DNA of 64,000 nucleotides from Nematopogon swammerdamellus (GCA_946902875.1 OX336344.1:20295791-20359790), one strand, 5' to 3'. Shown: positions 1 through 10,039, counted from the first letter of the stretch. A program made the numbers and translations. Notes: generated by a model not told the origin, from the letters alone.

Positions 1-1100
1 CCCCCGGAGGGGAAGTAAGGAGCTCCACGAGTCCGGGGTCCCCTCACCCCTGGCCTCTCCACGCTCCTTACAGTGGCCACCAACCAGATAGGGCTGCCGT
101 ACTCCCAGCAGCTCTATTTCTGTATACCTAAGGGCCCCCTTTGTTTCCTATCCTGTGAAGAAACTGTTTCTCTTAGGAAGAGATTTAAAATGAAATTCGT
201 GGTGTAATGTGGGTGATTTAGGGCCCCTACGGACCTCAAATCCTAAAGGCGTGCGTGTGTGTGTAAGTGTGTGTGTGGTCCCTATCCTAACCTCGAAGTA
301 CTTCGTCCGACGGACTCCGCCTATCGAAAGAAGCCTACCACAGGTTTCCTCCTCAGACGGTCAGCTCAGCTTGCACCGGTCCTTAGAGTACCGCCACTCC
401 TTCGCCCAGATAGAATAGGTATCGCTCTAACAGATCATAACAATTGGGACCTCTCCGCCTAGCAGGACTAAGGAGAACCACTGTGGGGTATTTACCTGGT
501 CTTCCTAGTACCTAACCTCACTAAATGCTACACACTATGGTACTACTCGTTCTCACGAAGTGAACCCTCTCTCCCTTGCAGGATTAAGGAGAATTAGTTC
601 ACACAGTTACATGGCTAACCTACCATATGACTTTAGTACTAATCAAATGAAAAAGGGTCCTCACAGCCTAGCAGGATTAAGGAGAATTAATTCACACAGC
701 TACATGGCTAACCTACCACTATGAATTTAGTGTTTGAAGAACCTAACTACCCACGTTATAATTTGATAATTTAGCCAGAATTCCAGTTGCGCTTCGACCT
801 TATGTTACGTCTTCTTACCACGAGGCCTTGTCTCGTGATATCATTGAGAATGAACTGAATCTTGTGCGAACAAGCGTGTATGCTTATTCAGCATAGCTAG
901 CGTTATATTTCAGCGTACCCGCTCCCTCACCCAGTGCTCCAAAAGGGAAAAGAGCCCTGTAATAGTATGCATGTATGCATATTTCAGCATAGCTAGCATC
1001 CCACACAGTGCTCCAATGATGGTCCATATAAAAATATTTCACATCCCTAATACTAGCAAATAATTTCTGAAAAGCCAGTATTGTTTCCAAAACTAGCCCA
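1..1100. other. Unassigned non-coding DNA with a 93-bp direct repeat
   Basis: No TIL exon or other convincing coding frame was found here. An imperfect direct repeat starts at 578 and again at 671 (core GCAGGATTAAGGAGAATTA, followed by a shared ACATGGCTAACCTACCA stretch), so the period is about 93 bp. A degraded third start lies near 466. A second short duplication around TTCAGCATAGCTAGC occurs near 888 and 983. The region may be an old transposable element, but I do not recognise the family. Confidence 0.4.
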
Positions 1101-1299
1101 GCCACCAAAAGAAGACTTCAAGACAATGCAATTTAATAGAACTGGTCGAATTGCAACTAGAAAACTCCAAAATATCGCGCGGCGTCCGAGACTCACCGAA
1201 ACGTTGATGCCGAAAAGCAATGGCGCTCGATGCGACTTAGCGATGACCGGGGCTCAGGCAAGTTGTTCCTTCGAGGCTCGCAGCTGCAGACAAAAGTGC

Positions 1300-1420
1300 T
1301 CCTCCCGTGTTACACGCCCTTAAATAGCCTCGCTTTCTTACTCCCACCCTTACCCCCACGACCAATCGGAAATCATCCCTAACATCATTTCCGCGTCTCC
1401 CATTGGTCGACCAATCACAA
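1300..1420 (-). promoter_or_regulatory. Candidate minus-strand promoter or LTR promoter
   Basis: Read on the minus strand there are two back-to-back CCAAT motifs at 1401-1415, another near 1360, and a TATA-like CTATTTAAGG at 1318-1327, about 75 bp downstream. The spacing resembles a Pol II core promoter. No open reading frame of known family follows, so it could equally be the U3 part of a decayed LTR element. Motif match only. Confidence 0.25.
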
Positions 1421-1799
1421 TGCCTGAAGCAATTTTCCTTAAAAATGCGTTCCATATTTCCCTAAAACCTTCAGTAACTAATCTCTGAAAAATGCTACGA
1501 ATTCACAAAAGTAGATGTAATACAGTCAATTCGTCCTATATCTTACTGCATGCCGACGTATAATACTTATCTATCATCATCTGTCGCTTATACGGTGTTG
1601 CTAGCTATTCCTGTTCAAAATGTATGCAAGTTGTATTATCTGCGCCTGACTACATGCCACCCGCTACGATTTATACGCAACGCGGTCTCTTTGCTATACT
1701 CACTACCCAGGCGCTAAACTAACTCCTACGCCTTATAACATTTTACCAGCCAGCCTTCATACGTCCTATTGCTAGCTATTTTCATTGAGGTAGGTTGTG

Positions 1800-2400
1800 A
1801 TTCATCACAGTGGTTCTCAAGTTATAAGCGGACAGACATACACTCAGACAGACAGAAAGCAGACGTTGGATTTTATTTTAGGTATAAGGATAAGGAAGCG
1901 ACCGAATTAATCTTTTCAGACTACATCCGGCTTTGAAAAAAATAAAGCAGTTTAGGATTTAAGGAGCTCTACCTGACGGACAGACGGATAGGCAGACATT
2001 GTAGCGAAACTAATAGGGTTCCTGGTTTTATTACGAAATAAAAAAAAAATCAACAATAATTTACCTTAAGTGGTTTTACCAAAAGGTGAGGTGAAATAAA
2101 ACAACGTCATAACTAATAAACTAAATAGGTACTTTATTTTCCGAACATTAGGTACTAAATAAATTTGATTTACAAAAAAAAATAGACATACTACATACAT
2201 AGGTGTATACATTTTGAAAAATACCTCTCAGTCCTAAATTACAATGCATTAAAACACTTAAAATCAGGTTGATACTGAGAATACAGACATTGGAGACGAT
2301 GATTCGATTGGTCAATATTCAATAATTGGTCGATGAGAGTCCGTCGAGTACACGGTGCTTTTTATGTATCAGCTGTAAAAGAAATCCTTTGTAAGTCGAA
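1800..2400. other. Intergenic or intronic AT-rich DNA with dispersed-repeat fragments
   Basis: Bases 1808-1890 (GGTTCTCAAGTTATAAGC, then GACAGACA runs and a TTGGATTTTATTTTAGG stretch) recur in inverted orientation at 30,125-30,240, so they belong to a dispersed element. The remaining sequence is AT-rich and shows no gene. Confidence 0.4.
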
Positions 2401-2402
2401 TG

Positions 2403-2560
2403 TGTTTTTTTTATGGCAACTGACACGGTTGGCTACATCACCTACAACGTCCGTGATGTCAGCCCATAACACCGGGTGAACTAGGTGCCATGTCAGTGCT
2501 TCCCCCTTTGATCGTGCCGGCTACACTGAACTGGTCGGAAAACACAAACTATTTACATAG
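2403..2560 (-). repeat. SINE-B fragment (tail half)
   Basis: Contains the SINE-B landmarks in inverse orientation: CTGACACGGTTGGCTACATCACC, then CCATAACACCGGGTGAACTAGG, GTGCCGGCTACACTGAACTGG and ACACAAACTATTTACATAGCCG. The tRNA/5S-like head is missing, so this is a 5'-truncated copy. Confidence 0.7.
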
Positions 2561-2870
2561 CCGTGATGTGATCTATGTATTACTAGAAATGCTATTTCAG
2601 TATCAAATTTGAACAAGGGGAAGCGTTGACATAGTACCTACAGGATCAAAGTGTAATGAGTTGACATAGCTTATGCAGTAGGTGAAGAAGCCAAACATGC
2701 CAGACTCCATAATAAACAAGAAGATGAAGAGGAAGAAAAGAAATGAAGAAAACAAGTACAATTAACAAGGAGAAAAAATATATAAAGCTTATGACAGAAA
2801 GACGGACGGACAGACGCTTGGACCAGACCAACCGTCAGTTGGATACGGAACCCTAAGCAGAAGTACTCAC

Positions 2871-3065
2871 GACATTCACAAGGAGCGACGCATTGTCCTC
2901 CACAGTTTCTGTAGTATCCCTTCCTGCAGATGCAACGTGGCTCGCCACAGCCTTTGGCCTTGCAGCACGGTTTGGGCTTGTTCCTGTTCTTACAGGATTC
3001 ATCCAGACATGGCGACGGACACTTCGAGTATACTTCCTCTTTTGGTTGACTGCATTTTATTGGTG
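2871..3065 (-). CDS. TIL-domain exon with 13 cysteines
   Basis: One TIL domain of 65 codons, the lowest-coordinate exon found. Acceptor TTTCAG and donor GTGAGT flank it, and both junctions are phase 1. It opens PIKC and keeps the V-Y-S-K-C, C-I-C and G-Q-C landmarks, but has 13 cysteines instead of ten: Cys5 is doubled (PCC), one sits in YYRNC and one in APCEC. An odd count implies a free or intermolecular thiol. Spacing is closest to the exon at 30402. The good donor says the transcript continues to lower coordinates, where no further domain was found. Reading through the donor would instead add a hydrophobic tail ending at 2671, which I consider intronic. Confidence 0.85.
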
Positions 3066-3136
3066 CTGAAATACGAGTACAATAGAAAACAAACAAACAT
3101 AGAATACAAATTAGAATAATATTTTAAACGGTACCG

Positions 3137-3480
3137 GTACCGTGTGGGGCCGGTACTTAAAAAGAATAGCCCCACTGCATCTCTCCCCGTGCATGTCGTA
3201 AGAGGCGACTAAGGGATAAGGACAAGATACTGCGCTAAAGGGCGACAGGCTACCCACTTCTCACATTGGCGCAGTCCTTCCACCTAGTCATGCAGCAGGT
3301 GGGTTCTTCGTGTCTTACTTGCTGCTTGATAGTTGTCTTGTCCGTATACTGTGCTAAACGTGGTGGTCGGTGTTGTGCTGTAATTTACCAGAGTCCTTAT
3401 AGCACAACACCGATTACTCTGCTTACCCTGATTGTCGGGATACAGCGTGTGTTATGTATGTATGTATGTATGTATTTTAA
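3137..3480 (+). repeat. LINE 3'-UTR-like repeat with (ATGT)n tail
   Basis: Begins GTGTGGGGCCGGTACTT, continues CCCCACTGCATCTCTCCCC and TGCTAAACGTGGTGGTCGG, and ends in an ATGT microsatellite near 3455-3475. A second copy with a different tail, (ATTTC)n, lies at 22,135-22,640. Shared body plus different simple tails is typical of 5'-truncated LINE or SINE 3' ends. The first ~70 bp are also found as an alternative head on SINE-B copies at 21,390-21,490 and 57,893. Confidence 0.6.
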
Positions 3481-3610
3481 ACGGAAAGAGCATAAGCCAA
3501 CTAATCCGAACGCACCATTTATTTTTTTATGATTGACAAAACCTATACCTCATGCATCACCGTTTGAAATCTGTGTGTTTTTTTTTTGAAAGCGCGACAT
3601 GTAGCCTTTC

Positions 3611-3660
3611 CTAATCTAACCTAACCTAACCTAACCTAACCTAACCTAACCTAACCTACC
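3611..3660. repeat. Interstitial telomere-type (CCTAA)n array
   Basis: Eight uninterrupted CTAAC units (3616-3655), flanked by one CTAAT and one CTACC, equal the reverse complement of the TTAGG repeat used at most insect telomeres. It sits in an intron, directly against a truncated LINE-alpha 3' end, so it is interstitial. Confidence 0.9.
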
Positions 3661-3663
3661 CAC

Positions 3664-4165
3664 GAGAAAAGGAATTTACAGATTTACACCTCCACAGAAC
3701 CGGTAAACTCTGGCACGCTCTCCCTGCCTATATAATATTTCCCCCCAAGTACAGTCTCGAGGTCCTTCAAGAGGGCGTGGAGGGCACCTGTGAGGCCGGC
3801 ATGGTATTCGCATCGCAACCCCCGCATATGACCGAAAGTCCACGGCCGTCGTTAGACACCTTATAAGTGGCTGAGCAACATTTGACGGGCTTTGAATAAA
3901 AAAAAAATTTAAAAATTGAGTGACATTTGGCATGGTTTCACCTATAAGTAGGTGTCTAACGATGCCCATGGACATTCTGCGATGCACGGGGATTTTGAAT
4001 GCCATGCCGGCCTAACAGGAGCCTTTTCACGTCCCTTTTCAAAACCCCCAGGCTGTACGTGGGAGGAAATAGATGGGCGGGAAGTGCGTTCCACATTTTA
4101 CCGGATCTGTGAAAAAAGGTCTACAGAACCGGTTGGTGCGGATCCGTGGTAGGTTTATTAATTAC
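3664..4165. repeat. Tail-to-tail pair of LINE-alpha 3' ends
   Basis: 3664-3905 matches the 3' end of the LINE-alpha copy at 40,480-40,690 in plus orientation (CAGAACCGGTAAACTCTGG, CCAAGTACAGTCTCG, GAGGCCGGCATGG). 3925-4165 matches the same 3' end in minus orientation. The two truncated copies meet tail to tail at an A/T-rich joint. Confidence 0.75.
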
Positions 4166-4263
4166 TCATTTTCTGGTAGTGTGCATTCGATTAAGCAACT
4201 AAATTCTAAGACGTATGCTCAAAAATCTGTAAGCCGATCTCCAAAGAAACAGCAGTAACTTAC

Positions 4264-4464
4264 GACAATCAGATGCGCGTACGCATCTAGTTCTGTTGCT
4301 GTTCCTCACGAACTTGTACCCTGGCAGGCACCGGCATCCAGGCTTACAGTGCCCGGGGGGCGGCGGCAGACACTGGGGCAACGGGCCGTCGTCTTTCCGG
4401 CATTCGTCGGTGGGGCAGTACCAAGCACAGGTCGAGTATATCTGGTTGGGACCGCATTTTCTAC
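4264..4464 (-). CDS. TIL-domain exon with proline-rich loop
   Basis: Longest cassette, 67 codons, with acceptor TTCGCAG and donor GTAAGT, phase 1-1. Ten cysteines are in TIL order, starting GRKCGPNQIYSTC and ending RCVRASDC. The stretch between Cys5 and Cys6 is extended and proline-rich (CLPPPPGHC), unlike the three-residue loop of the other exons. A proline two residues after Cys5 makes canonical inhibition of a serine protease less likely. It lies between the exon remnant at 4624 and the odd-cysteine exon at 2871. Confidence 0.88.
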
Positions 4465-4623
4465 CTGCGAAAACGGTAGTAGGCGTTTTAGAGGAAGACA
4501 AGTAACGTTTTTCGTGACGTTCTAGTGTAAAATAGCTTGTTTCAATACCAGATTTTCATGAAGTTGGCAGTAAAATTCAAATAAAAAAAATTAAGCTAGC
4601 AACTAAAGCGTTGCAATCCTTAC

Positions 4624-4660
4624 CTGCACATTCATCAAGTCGGATACACTTCTTGTTGGG
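4624..4660 (-). pseudogene. Truncated TIL exon remnant (3' end only)
   Basis: Twelve C-terminal codons of a class C-like domain remain (NKKCIRLDECA) with an intact-looking donor GTAAGG. The rest of the exon, including the acceptor, is missing. At about 4660 the sequence switches to a dispersed element (GTCACTTTTACGCCTAAAAC...). The exon was cut by that insertion or an associated deletion and cannot be spliced normally. Confidence 0.75.
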
Positions 4661-5010
4661 TCACTTTTACGCCTAAAACGCTGAACAGATTTGGATGAAA
4701 TTTGGTAGGTAGATACATAAATCAAGCACTGGATTAACACATAATTATATAAGGGACGATTTTTCATACACCTGTTGGACCCGGGAGGGAATGCACAATT
4801 CCTATGGGACAGACCTGGAGAATAATATTGCTCTACGGATTTAGTTTACACTGTTTAACTGTCTAAGTTGAATTTATACTGGAACGAGAAAAGCAGTAAG
4901 GCTGGCTCGATTTGAATGGCCTTTTCTTTATTGTTTTCATCCTGACTTAAAATCATAGCAATGTTTAATTTCGATTTACTAGCTGTTGCCCGCTGCTTCG
5001 ATCGCGTGAA
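4660..5010 (-). mobile_element. Helitron-like non-autonomous element (candidate)
   Basis: Starts at the broken TIL remnant and ends near 4979-5010, where the minus strand reads GCGAAGCAGCGGGC-like sequence followed by AGCTAGT. A GC-rich hairpin followed by CTAG resembles a Helitron 3' end. A related end in plus orientation lies at 19,803-19,835. No coding capacity. Family assignment is tentative. Confidence 0.4.
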
Positions 5011-5024
5011 ATAGGTATTTCAAA

Positions 5025-5428
5025 AGAAAGAAGTAAGTAACTAAGGGCGAGGCCGAAGGCCGAGCTGCGTTCACAAAGATGATAAACCTCCCTGAAGAAA
5101 GTTAGTAATTAAGGCGAGGCCGAAGGCCGAGCCACGTTTACATAAATAATAAGCCATCTCGAAGAAAGTAAGTAAATAAGGGCGAGGCTTATAGTCTTCC
5201 TAAACGCCGCTCGACCTTGGGCCTCGCCCTTAATTTATTTACTTTACTCGAGAAGGTTAAAAGCAGCCTGAGGAAGCAGAATGGGAACGCCGCCGTTTCA
5301 GGCGATCATGCTAAGGGACGATTATTTGTATTTATAGTTATTGTATTATTTTTTTAGTTAATTTAGTTATTTTTAGCTTTACATTTAATTATATTCAAGT
5401 ATTTTATTTCAAATAAAGTATTCAAAAC
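5025..5428. repeat. Short tandem repeat and LINE-type 3' tail
   Basis: Three imperfect units of about 67 bp contain GGGCGAGGCCGAAGGCCGAGC (starts near 5044, 5110 and 5178). They are followed by a T-rich stretch with an AATAAA signal near 5413 and the end TATTCAAAAC, resembling a LINE 3' end. Its junction at 5429 cuts into intron sequence homologous to 13,511, where the class E exon would be expected. Confidence 0.45.
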
Positions 5429-5690
5429 ATGGGGCTTGCTATTCGCGAACTGAAAACCTTCACCCAACCTCTGTTCAATGTAAATTTTGTTATGAGAGCA
5501 ATGAGTAATAACATGCCATTTAACGGATAATAAACCCCTAATTTTATTTTAAAATATTAAACTTTTCTAAATAAGATGTCGACAGACATATCAACATAAC
5601 GTTTGGGCGAAAACATGGACAGATATAATGTTACAACATATATACAGTTATATGACATTTCATAATCTCCAAATGAGCGTGGACACTAAC

Positions 5691-5876
5691 CTCCAGGACA
5701 CTGGTCTTTGGGTATGCACACGCCCGCTCTGTTCCTCAGGTAGCCTTCCCTGCAGTCGCAGCCTGGCTCGCATAGAGGCCTAGAACACCTGACCAATCTT
5801 GGATCCACACCGCAATTTTGCGCCGGACAGATAGTGCGACAGGGTTTGGGTATTTCGTTCTTGCCGCATACTTTTC
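5691..5876 (-). CDS. TIL-domain exon, class A
   Basis: 62 codons, ten cysteines. Acceptor CTGTCAG, donor GTTAGT, phase 1-1. Opens GKVCGKNEIPKPC and ends CIPKDQCPG. Predicted P1, two residues after Cys5, is arginine (RCSRPLC), suggesting a trypsin-like target. Nearly identical to the exons at 9586 and 13804, which have lysine there (CAKPPC). Its flanking introns are also duplicated, so the copies arose by block duplication. It lies in an open frame without an early ATG, as expected for an internal exon. Confidence 0.92.
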
Positions 5877-6057
5877 CTGACAGAAACGGAAAAATTGTCT
5901 GGATCAGTCAGATTGCAAACAAGCTTGAAGAACTACCAGACGTGTGTAGTGTGGGCCATACTGTACTGTTAGCTCAAAAAAACCACTTATAAATTAGGTG
6001 CTCCGCTATGTGGGCGTTGCATGACGGAGATCAAATCAAAACAGAAACAAAAAAAAG

Positions 6058-6518
6058 CCACAGTTGCACTCCGGGAGTGCCGGCAGAAGTGAACACTTTT
6101 TGTATTTCCGAAAATAATTCTTAGGTGGTTATAAAAAAAACTAAACACCCTAAAAACATTTAAACACCGTAACATTGCTTAAAAAAGAAAACAAAAGAAA
6201 AAAAAACAAGAAAAAAATTTTGGGATTCGAACCTATGGTCAAAAAATACAAATCCTATATTCTTACCATTGAGCCACGAAATCACATAAACGACCAAACG
6301 AATATCGGATTCCCTTAATTCGCTTTCGGAGTTACTGTCACTGAGAGACGAACAGAATTGATCCCGAGCCATCGTAACTTAACCCTTAATGCAATGACCT
6401 AAGGTTGCATTTTAAATCATAAAAATAAATCTGTCGCTTTTCGAGATCTGTCGATAGTCTAACATTTTTTACCCACCTAAAAAAGTGCCAAGCGCCGCTA
6501 AAGAAGTTTTCACTTCAA
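6058..6518. mobile_element. Dispersed element CAGTTGCACTCC...TTCACTTCAA, with insertion
   Basis: The left end CAGTTGCACTCCGG and right end GCCGCTAAAGAAGTTTTCAC recur together at 49,829-49,996, defining a repeat family about 170-190 bp long. This copy is longer because it contains inserted sequence around 6100-6370, including the tRNA-like unit at 6222-6280. No coding sequence. Confidence 0.55.
6222..6280 (-). repeat. tRNA-like Pol III unit (SINE head)
   Basis: The minus strand contains TGGCTCAATGGTA, a good A box, and after about 30 bp GGTTCGAATCCC, a good B box, followed by T-rich runs. Arm pairing is too poor for a functional tRNA, so I read it as the head of a tRNA-derived SINE. Confidence 0.5.
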
Positions 6519-6529
6519 GGCATGAATTT

Positions 6530-6740
6530 GCGGCGAGTTTTTTATATTGTTATTGAAAGTGCGAGATGTGGCGTGAAGCCACCCATAAGATGCCTAGTGA
6601 CGCCCATGGACATTCGGACGTCACAAATACGAGTAACATGCCTGCCTGACCGGAGCCTATTAACGCCTCTATTTAGGGACAGGATACTCTACTTGGGTTG
6701 TATTGTTGTTCTGTACGAGAGTGACGATAAATTGTGTTAG
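6530..6740 (-). repeat. LINE-alpha 3'-end fragment
   Basis: Inverse copy of the LINE-alpha 3' end (GTGCGAGATGTGGCG, ACGCCCATGGACATTCGG). The same insertion occurs at the equivalent intron position at 10,040-10,610 and 14,250-14,455, so it predates the block duplication of these exons. Confidence 0.8.
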
Positions 6741-6921
6741 TTTCTTAATTATTTTGCTGACTGCTCGGCTGGTGTAAGTCAAAATTAACGTCAATAAAGT
6801 TTATCATGTGGGCTATATTTTTAAGGTTTCATATCCATACGGCATATGTGGCTGTGCTGACAGTTATACATGGCCGATATTGCATGAGAACCTGCGTATA
6901 AAAGACTATCACAAACATTAC

Positions 6922-7107
6922 CTGGACACTCATCAAACCGGATACATTTTCCCTTAGGTCCGACGACGTAGCCATTCTTGCACTTGCATCCGAACGGATC
7001 GCATTTTTTAAAGCATTCGATCGGTTTTGGGTGTTTGCAAGTCCCAGGGCACGGTGGAGGACAATTAATCACTATTGCGTTGATGTCATTTTTGCATCCC
7101 GTTTTCG
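6922..7107 (-). CDS. TIL-domain exon, class C
   Basis: 62 codons, ten cysteines. Opens AKTGCKNDINAIVINC and ends CIRFDECPG. Acceptor TTACCAG. The donor is GTAATG, lacking the usual G at +5, a weakness shared by all class C exons. Predicted P1 is lysine (ECFKKC). It is spaced 93 bp from the class D exon at 7201, a pairing kept in all four D-C pairs. Confidence 0.92.
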
Positions 7108-7200
7108 CTGGTAAAAAAAATTTCATTAAAGACATTTTTAAACCAAAATATAGCATCAAATAAATATGTACACTCTGTTCGATATCAGGTTAACACTTAC

Positions 7201-7368
7201 GACAGTATTTCGGGTAGATGCACTTCCCGTTTTCGTTCCTAACCTTTCCATTGGGACAGAAGCAACCGTTCACACACTGCTTGGTGCAGGGTCTATTACG
7301 CAAGTCACAGGTATCTGGGCAGGCCGTCCCGCATGTACCGTGTACCTCGCCGGGCGGACATCGGCTTG
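7201..7368 (-). CDS. TIL-domain exon, class D
   Basis: 56 codons, ten cysteines, compact form. Opens ASRCPPGEVHGTCGTAC and ends CIYPKYC. Acceptor ATCCACAG, donor GTAAGT, phase 1-1. Predicted P1 is lysine in the loop CTKQC, consistent with a trypsin-like target. Precedes the class C exon at 6922 in the transcript. Confidence 0.92.
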
Positions 7369-7429
7369 CTGTGGATTATAATAGCAAACTGTTAAATAAT
7401 TTTATTCAAGTTTCGGTGTCATAAATACT

Positions 7430-7910
7430 CGATTACAGTGTTTAGCGTAGAAACTGAACTTCTCAGGTTATCACTGCATTTTCTGTAAGTTTACTGCGTT
7501 AAATTTACTAGCAACAGATCAAATAAGTTGTTATTGACAGTTATTCCTGATTTTTATGAAATTTTATTAAATGGAATTTCCTAGCAACCGTTCAGGTATA
7601 AAAGGGTGTTGTCAGATAGTACTGGTTTTTCTGAAATTTTATTAGATGAAATTTCAAAGCAACAGTTCAGGTAAAACGTTGTTGTCAGTTATTACTGGTT
7701 TTTCTGTAATGTTATTAAATGGAAATACCCAGGGACAGTTCAGGTAACAGGATGTTGTCAGTTATTACTGCTTTTTTTCTGTAATTTTATTAGACGGAAT
7801 TTCCTATTAATAAATCAGATAAGTTGGCTATTACTGTTTTTTCTGTAATTTTATTGCATGGAATTTCTTACCAACAGATCAGATAAGTTTGTATTATCTG
7901 GCTTGACAAT
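7430..7910. repeat. Intronic minisatellite, about 73-bp period
   Basis: Degenerate units share TTATTACTGGTTTTTCTGTAA, then TTTTATTAGATGGAATTTC and a CAGTTCAGGTAA stretch. Unit starts near 7621, 7694 and 7767 give a 73-bp period. The homologous array at 11,370-11,880 sits at the same place in the next duplicated block. Confidence 0.8.
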
Positions 7911-7969
7911 TGAGTGAATTTGCGGTATCAAATCTGACATAAATGCCGTCATCTTACATCCAGTCGGCT

Positions 7970-8156
7970 AAAATTTGAGCCTACCACCTAGTAAGGGGCA
8001 AGAAAAGGGACATACAGTTTTACACCGGTTCCGAACGGTGAAACAGCAGGTGTATTTATACACGTAAATTTTTTCGCCAGAGAAAACTCTTTGGTGCACG
8101 CAGACCGCATTCGAACCTCGGACCAATACCCAAACCACTCGGCCACCCGCCGATTA
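7970..8156 (-). repeat. SINE-A copy (partial)
   Basis: Inverse SINE-A copy: CTAGTAAGGGGCAAG, ACACCGGTTCCGAACGGTG, and at the head end CCAAACCACTCGGCCACCCGCC, the complement of a tRNA-Leu/Ser-like A-box region. The distal part of the element is missing. Confidence 0.75.
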
Positions 8157-8320
8157 AAACCATGCTATACCCATGATGAAAGCCCACCACACGTCATTCC
8201 TGTCGATACGAGGCGATTATGGTGAGTGCGTCCTTTTGGTCATCTTCCCTTCCAACGACTTAAACCAGATGATAAAAATATCCAGCTTGTTTTGTTCTAA
8301 AATAAGAAAAGAGTACTTAC

Positions 8321-8506
8321 ATCCAGGACACTGGTCTTTGGGTACACATATATTGTTTTCGTTTCTCAGATAGCCCGGCAGGCAGTTGCAGCCGGGTATA
8401 CACGGCGGCTTACCACACAGGATCAGACGTGCGTCCACGCCGCATTTTTGAGGTGGGCAAATTTGTTTACACCTTACGTAGATTTCATTCCGCCCACATG
8501 TTTTTA
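8321..8506 (-). CDS. TIL-domain exon, class B
   Basis: 62 codons, ten cysteines. Opens VKTCGRNEIYVRCKQIC and ends CVPKDQCPG. Acceptor CCATAG, donor GTAAGT, phase 1-1. Loop CGKPPC puts lysine at predicted P1. Paired with the homologous exon at 12602, which differs at several positions between Cys4 and Cys6 (LILCGKP against HFPCGKR). The fold resembles class A, with which it shares PKDQCPG. Confidence 0.92.
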
Positions 8507-9005
8507 CTATGGATGGAAAAGTGATGTGTGAGTTCTTTCGTAAGATGTAGAATCTGTACAATCTCAACTTGTGTACGGGGAACAACCCACGCGTTCACTG
8601 ACCCAAATAATCGTTCGATAACAACCAATTGGAAAACGTTCGGTAATGCACCCGGCACGGCTATTGGTTGAAATCTGCGACTTTGCGAGTTTTTGTGTGA
8701 GTGAACGTGTGATTTGTCCTCGGCAGACACCAGTTCTAAGATATTATAAAGTGCCATAGCAACTAAAATAATATTTTTTTGGTAAAATTCGTAATATATT
8801 GTCTAGGAATGTACGAATTCGAATGGATTCGTGTGCGTTAGGATATTCGTTGCAGGTGGTTGTTAAAATTATTTAAAGCATTCCGTAAATTATGCAGTTA
8901 ATAATTATCCATTTTTAGGACTCCGTACCAACAATGGTACAAAGGAATAGTTATGAGCTCAATATCAGTATCCGATTTGGTTGAATCTCTGTATTCTAAG
9001 ATTTT
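8507..9005. other. Duplicated intron sequence, no gene
   Basis: Homologous to 12,788-13,290 over most of its length (for example GAATGTACGAATT near 8808 and 13,089, and TAGTTATGAGCTCAATATCA near 8948 and 13,227). No coding sequence. Homology stops near 9000, just before the SINE-B insertion. Confidence 0.7.
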
Positions 9006-9358
9006 TTATGGAAACTGACAGGGTTGGCTACATCACCTATTACATCCATGATATATCACTCCATAACACAAAGGTGAACTAGGTGCCATATCAGCACTTC
9101 CCTTCAGTCGTGCCGGCTACACTGAACTGGATGGAAAACAGAAACTGTTTAAATAGCCGTTTCAACGGACCTTTCATTCAGTGCGGTGGCATAAACCCGG
9201 GCGGGTTAAATCCTCCACTTAGTAAGGTATGAAGGTAAGGGACCTACAGTTTTACGTGGAATCCGAACCGGGCGGGTTAAATTCTACCACTTAGTAAGGT
9301 ATGAAGGTAAGGGACCTACAGTTTTACGTGGAATCCGAATAAATCCGTGTAAATCTCT
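9005..9358 (-). repeat. SINE-B copy replacing a class E exon
   Basis: Inverse SINE-B tail (GACAGGGTTGGCTACATCACC, GTGCCGGCTACACTGAACTGG, GGTGGCATAAACCCGGGCGG), with a roughly 70-bp internal direct duplication of the GTAAGGTATGAAGGTAAGGG segment (9221-9340). In the homologous block at 13.3 kb this position holds a class E TIL exon. Confidence 0.75.
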
Positions 9359-9585
9359 TTGCTCTTACACGTAGTATGCATATGCAGTACCTACGTGAGT
9401 ACTAACGTATAACGTTTAACAGATAATAAACCCATAATTTAAATAAAAATATTAAACTTTTCCAAACAAGATGTCGACAGACATATCAACAAAACGTTTG
9501 GGCGAAAGCACGGGCAGATATAATGTTACAACATATACACAGTTATATGAAACTTCATAATCTCCAAATGAGCGTGGACACTAAC

Positions 9586-9771
9586 CTCCTGGACACTGGT
9601 CTTTGTGTATGCACACGCCCGCTTTGTTCCTAAGGTAGCCTTCCCTGCAGTCGCAGCCTGGCTCGCATGGAGGCTTAGCACACTTGACCAATGTTGGATC
9701 CACACCGCAATTTTGTGCCGGACAGATAGTGCGACAGGGTTTGGGTATTTCGTTCTTGCCGCATACTTTTC
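9586..9771 (-). CDS. TIL-domain exon, class A
   Basis: 62 codons, ten cysteines. Acceptor TCTATCAG, donor GTTAGT, phase 1-1. Same class as 5691 and 13804. Predicted P1 is lysine (KCAKPPC). Small differences include DPTLVKC for DPRLVRC and CIHKDQC for CIPKDQC. It sits about 3.9 kb above its copy at 5691, matching the spacing of the C and D copies. Confidence 0.92.
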
Positions 9772-10039
9772 CTGATAGAAACGAAAAAAATGTCTGAATC
9801 TGTCAAATTGCAAACACTCTTGAAGAACTACCAGATATCTGTGCCATGCTATAGTGTGGGTCATAGTGTACTGTTAGCACAAACAAACAACTGCCTTATA
9901 TATATAACTTGTTACAGATTAAGTGCTCCGCTATGCCTGTGTTGCATGACGGAGATCAAATTAAAAAACATCTTTGTTGCGCTTTAAACATATGTAGAAC
10001 AGGTAAATTAATGCCTAAGACATTTATTTGCGGCGAGTT

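Noticed and set aside
2646..2831. Hydrophobic minus-strand frame of 61 codons next to exon 2871
   Set aside because: It lies beyond a strong donor GTGAGT and has low-complexity composition from AAGAAGAGG-type repeats on the other strand. It would be used only if the intron were retained, for which there is no evidence.
7166..7424. Plus-strand frames opposite the class D exons (7166, 11112, 15363, 17522)
   Set aside because: They are antisense shadows of the TIL exons; the splice sites and cysteine pattern are on the minus strand.
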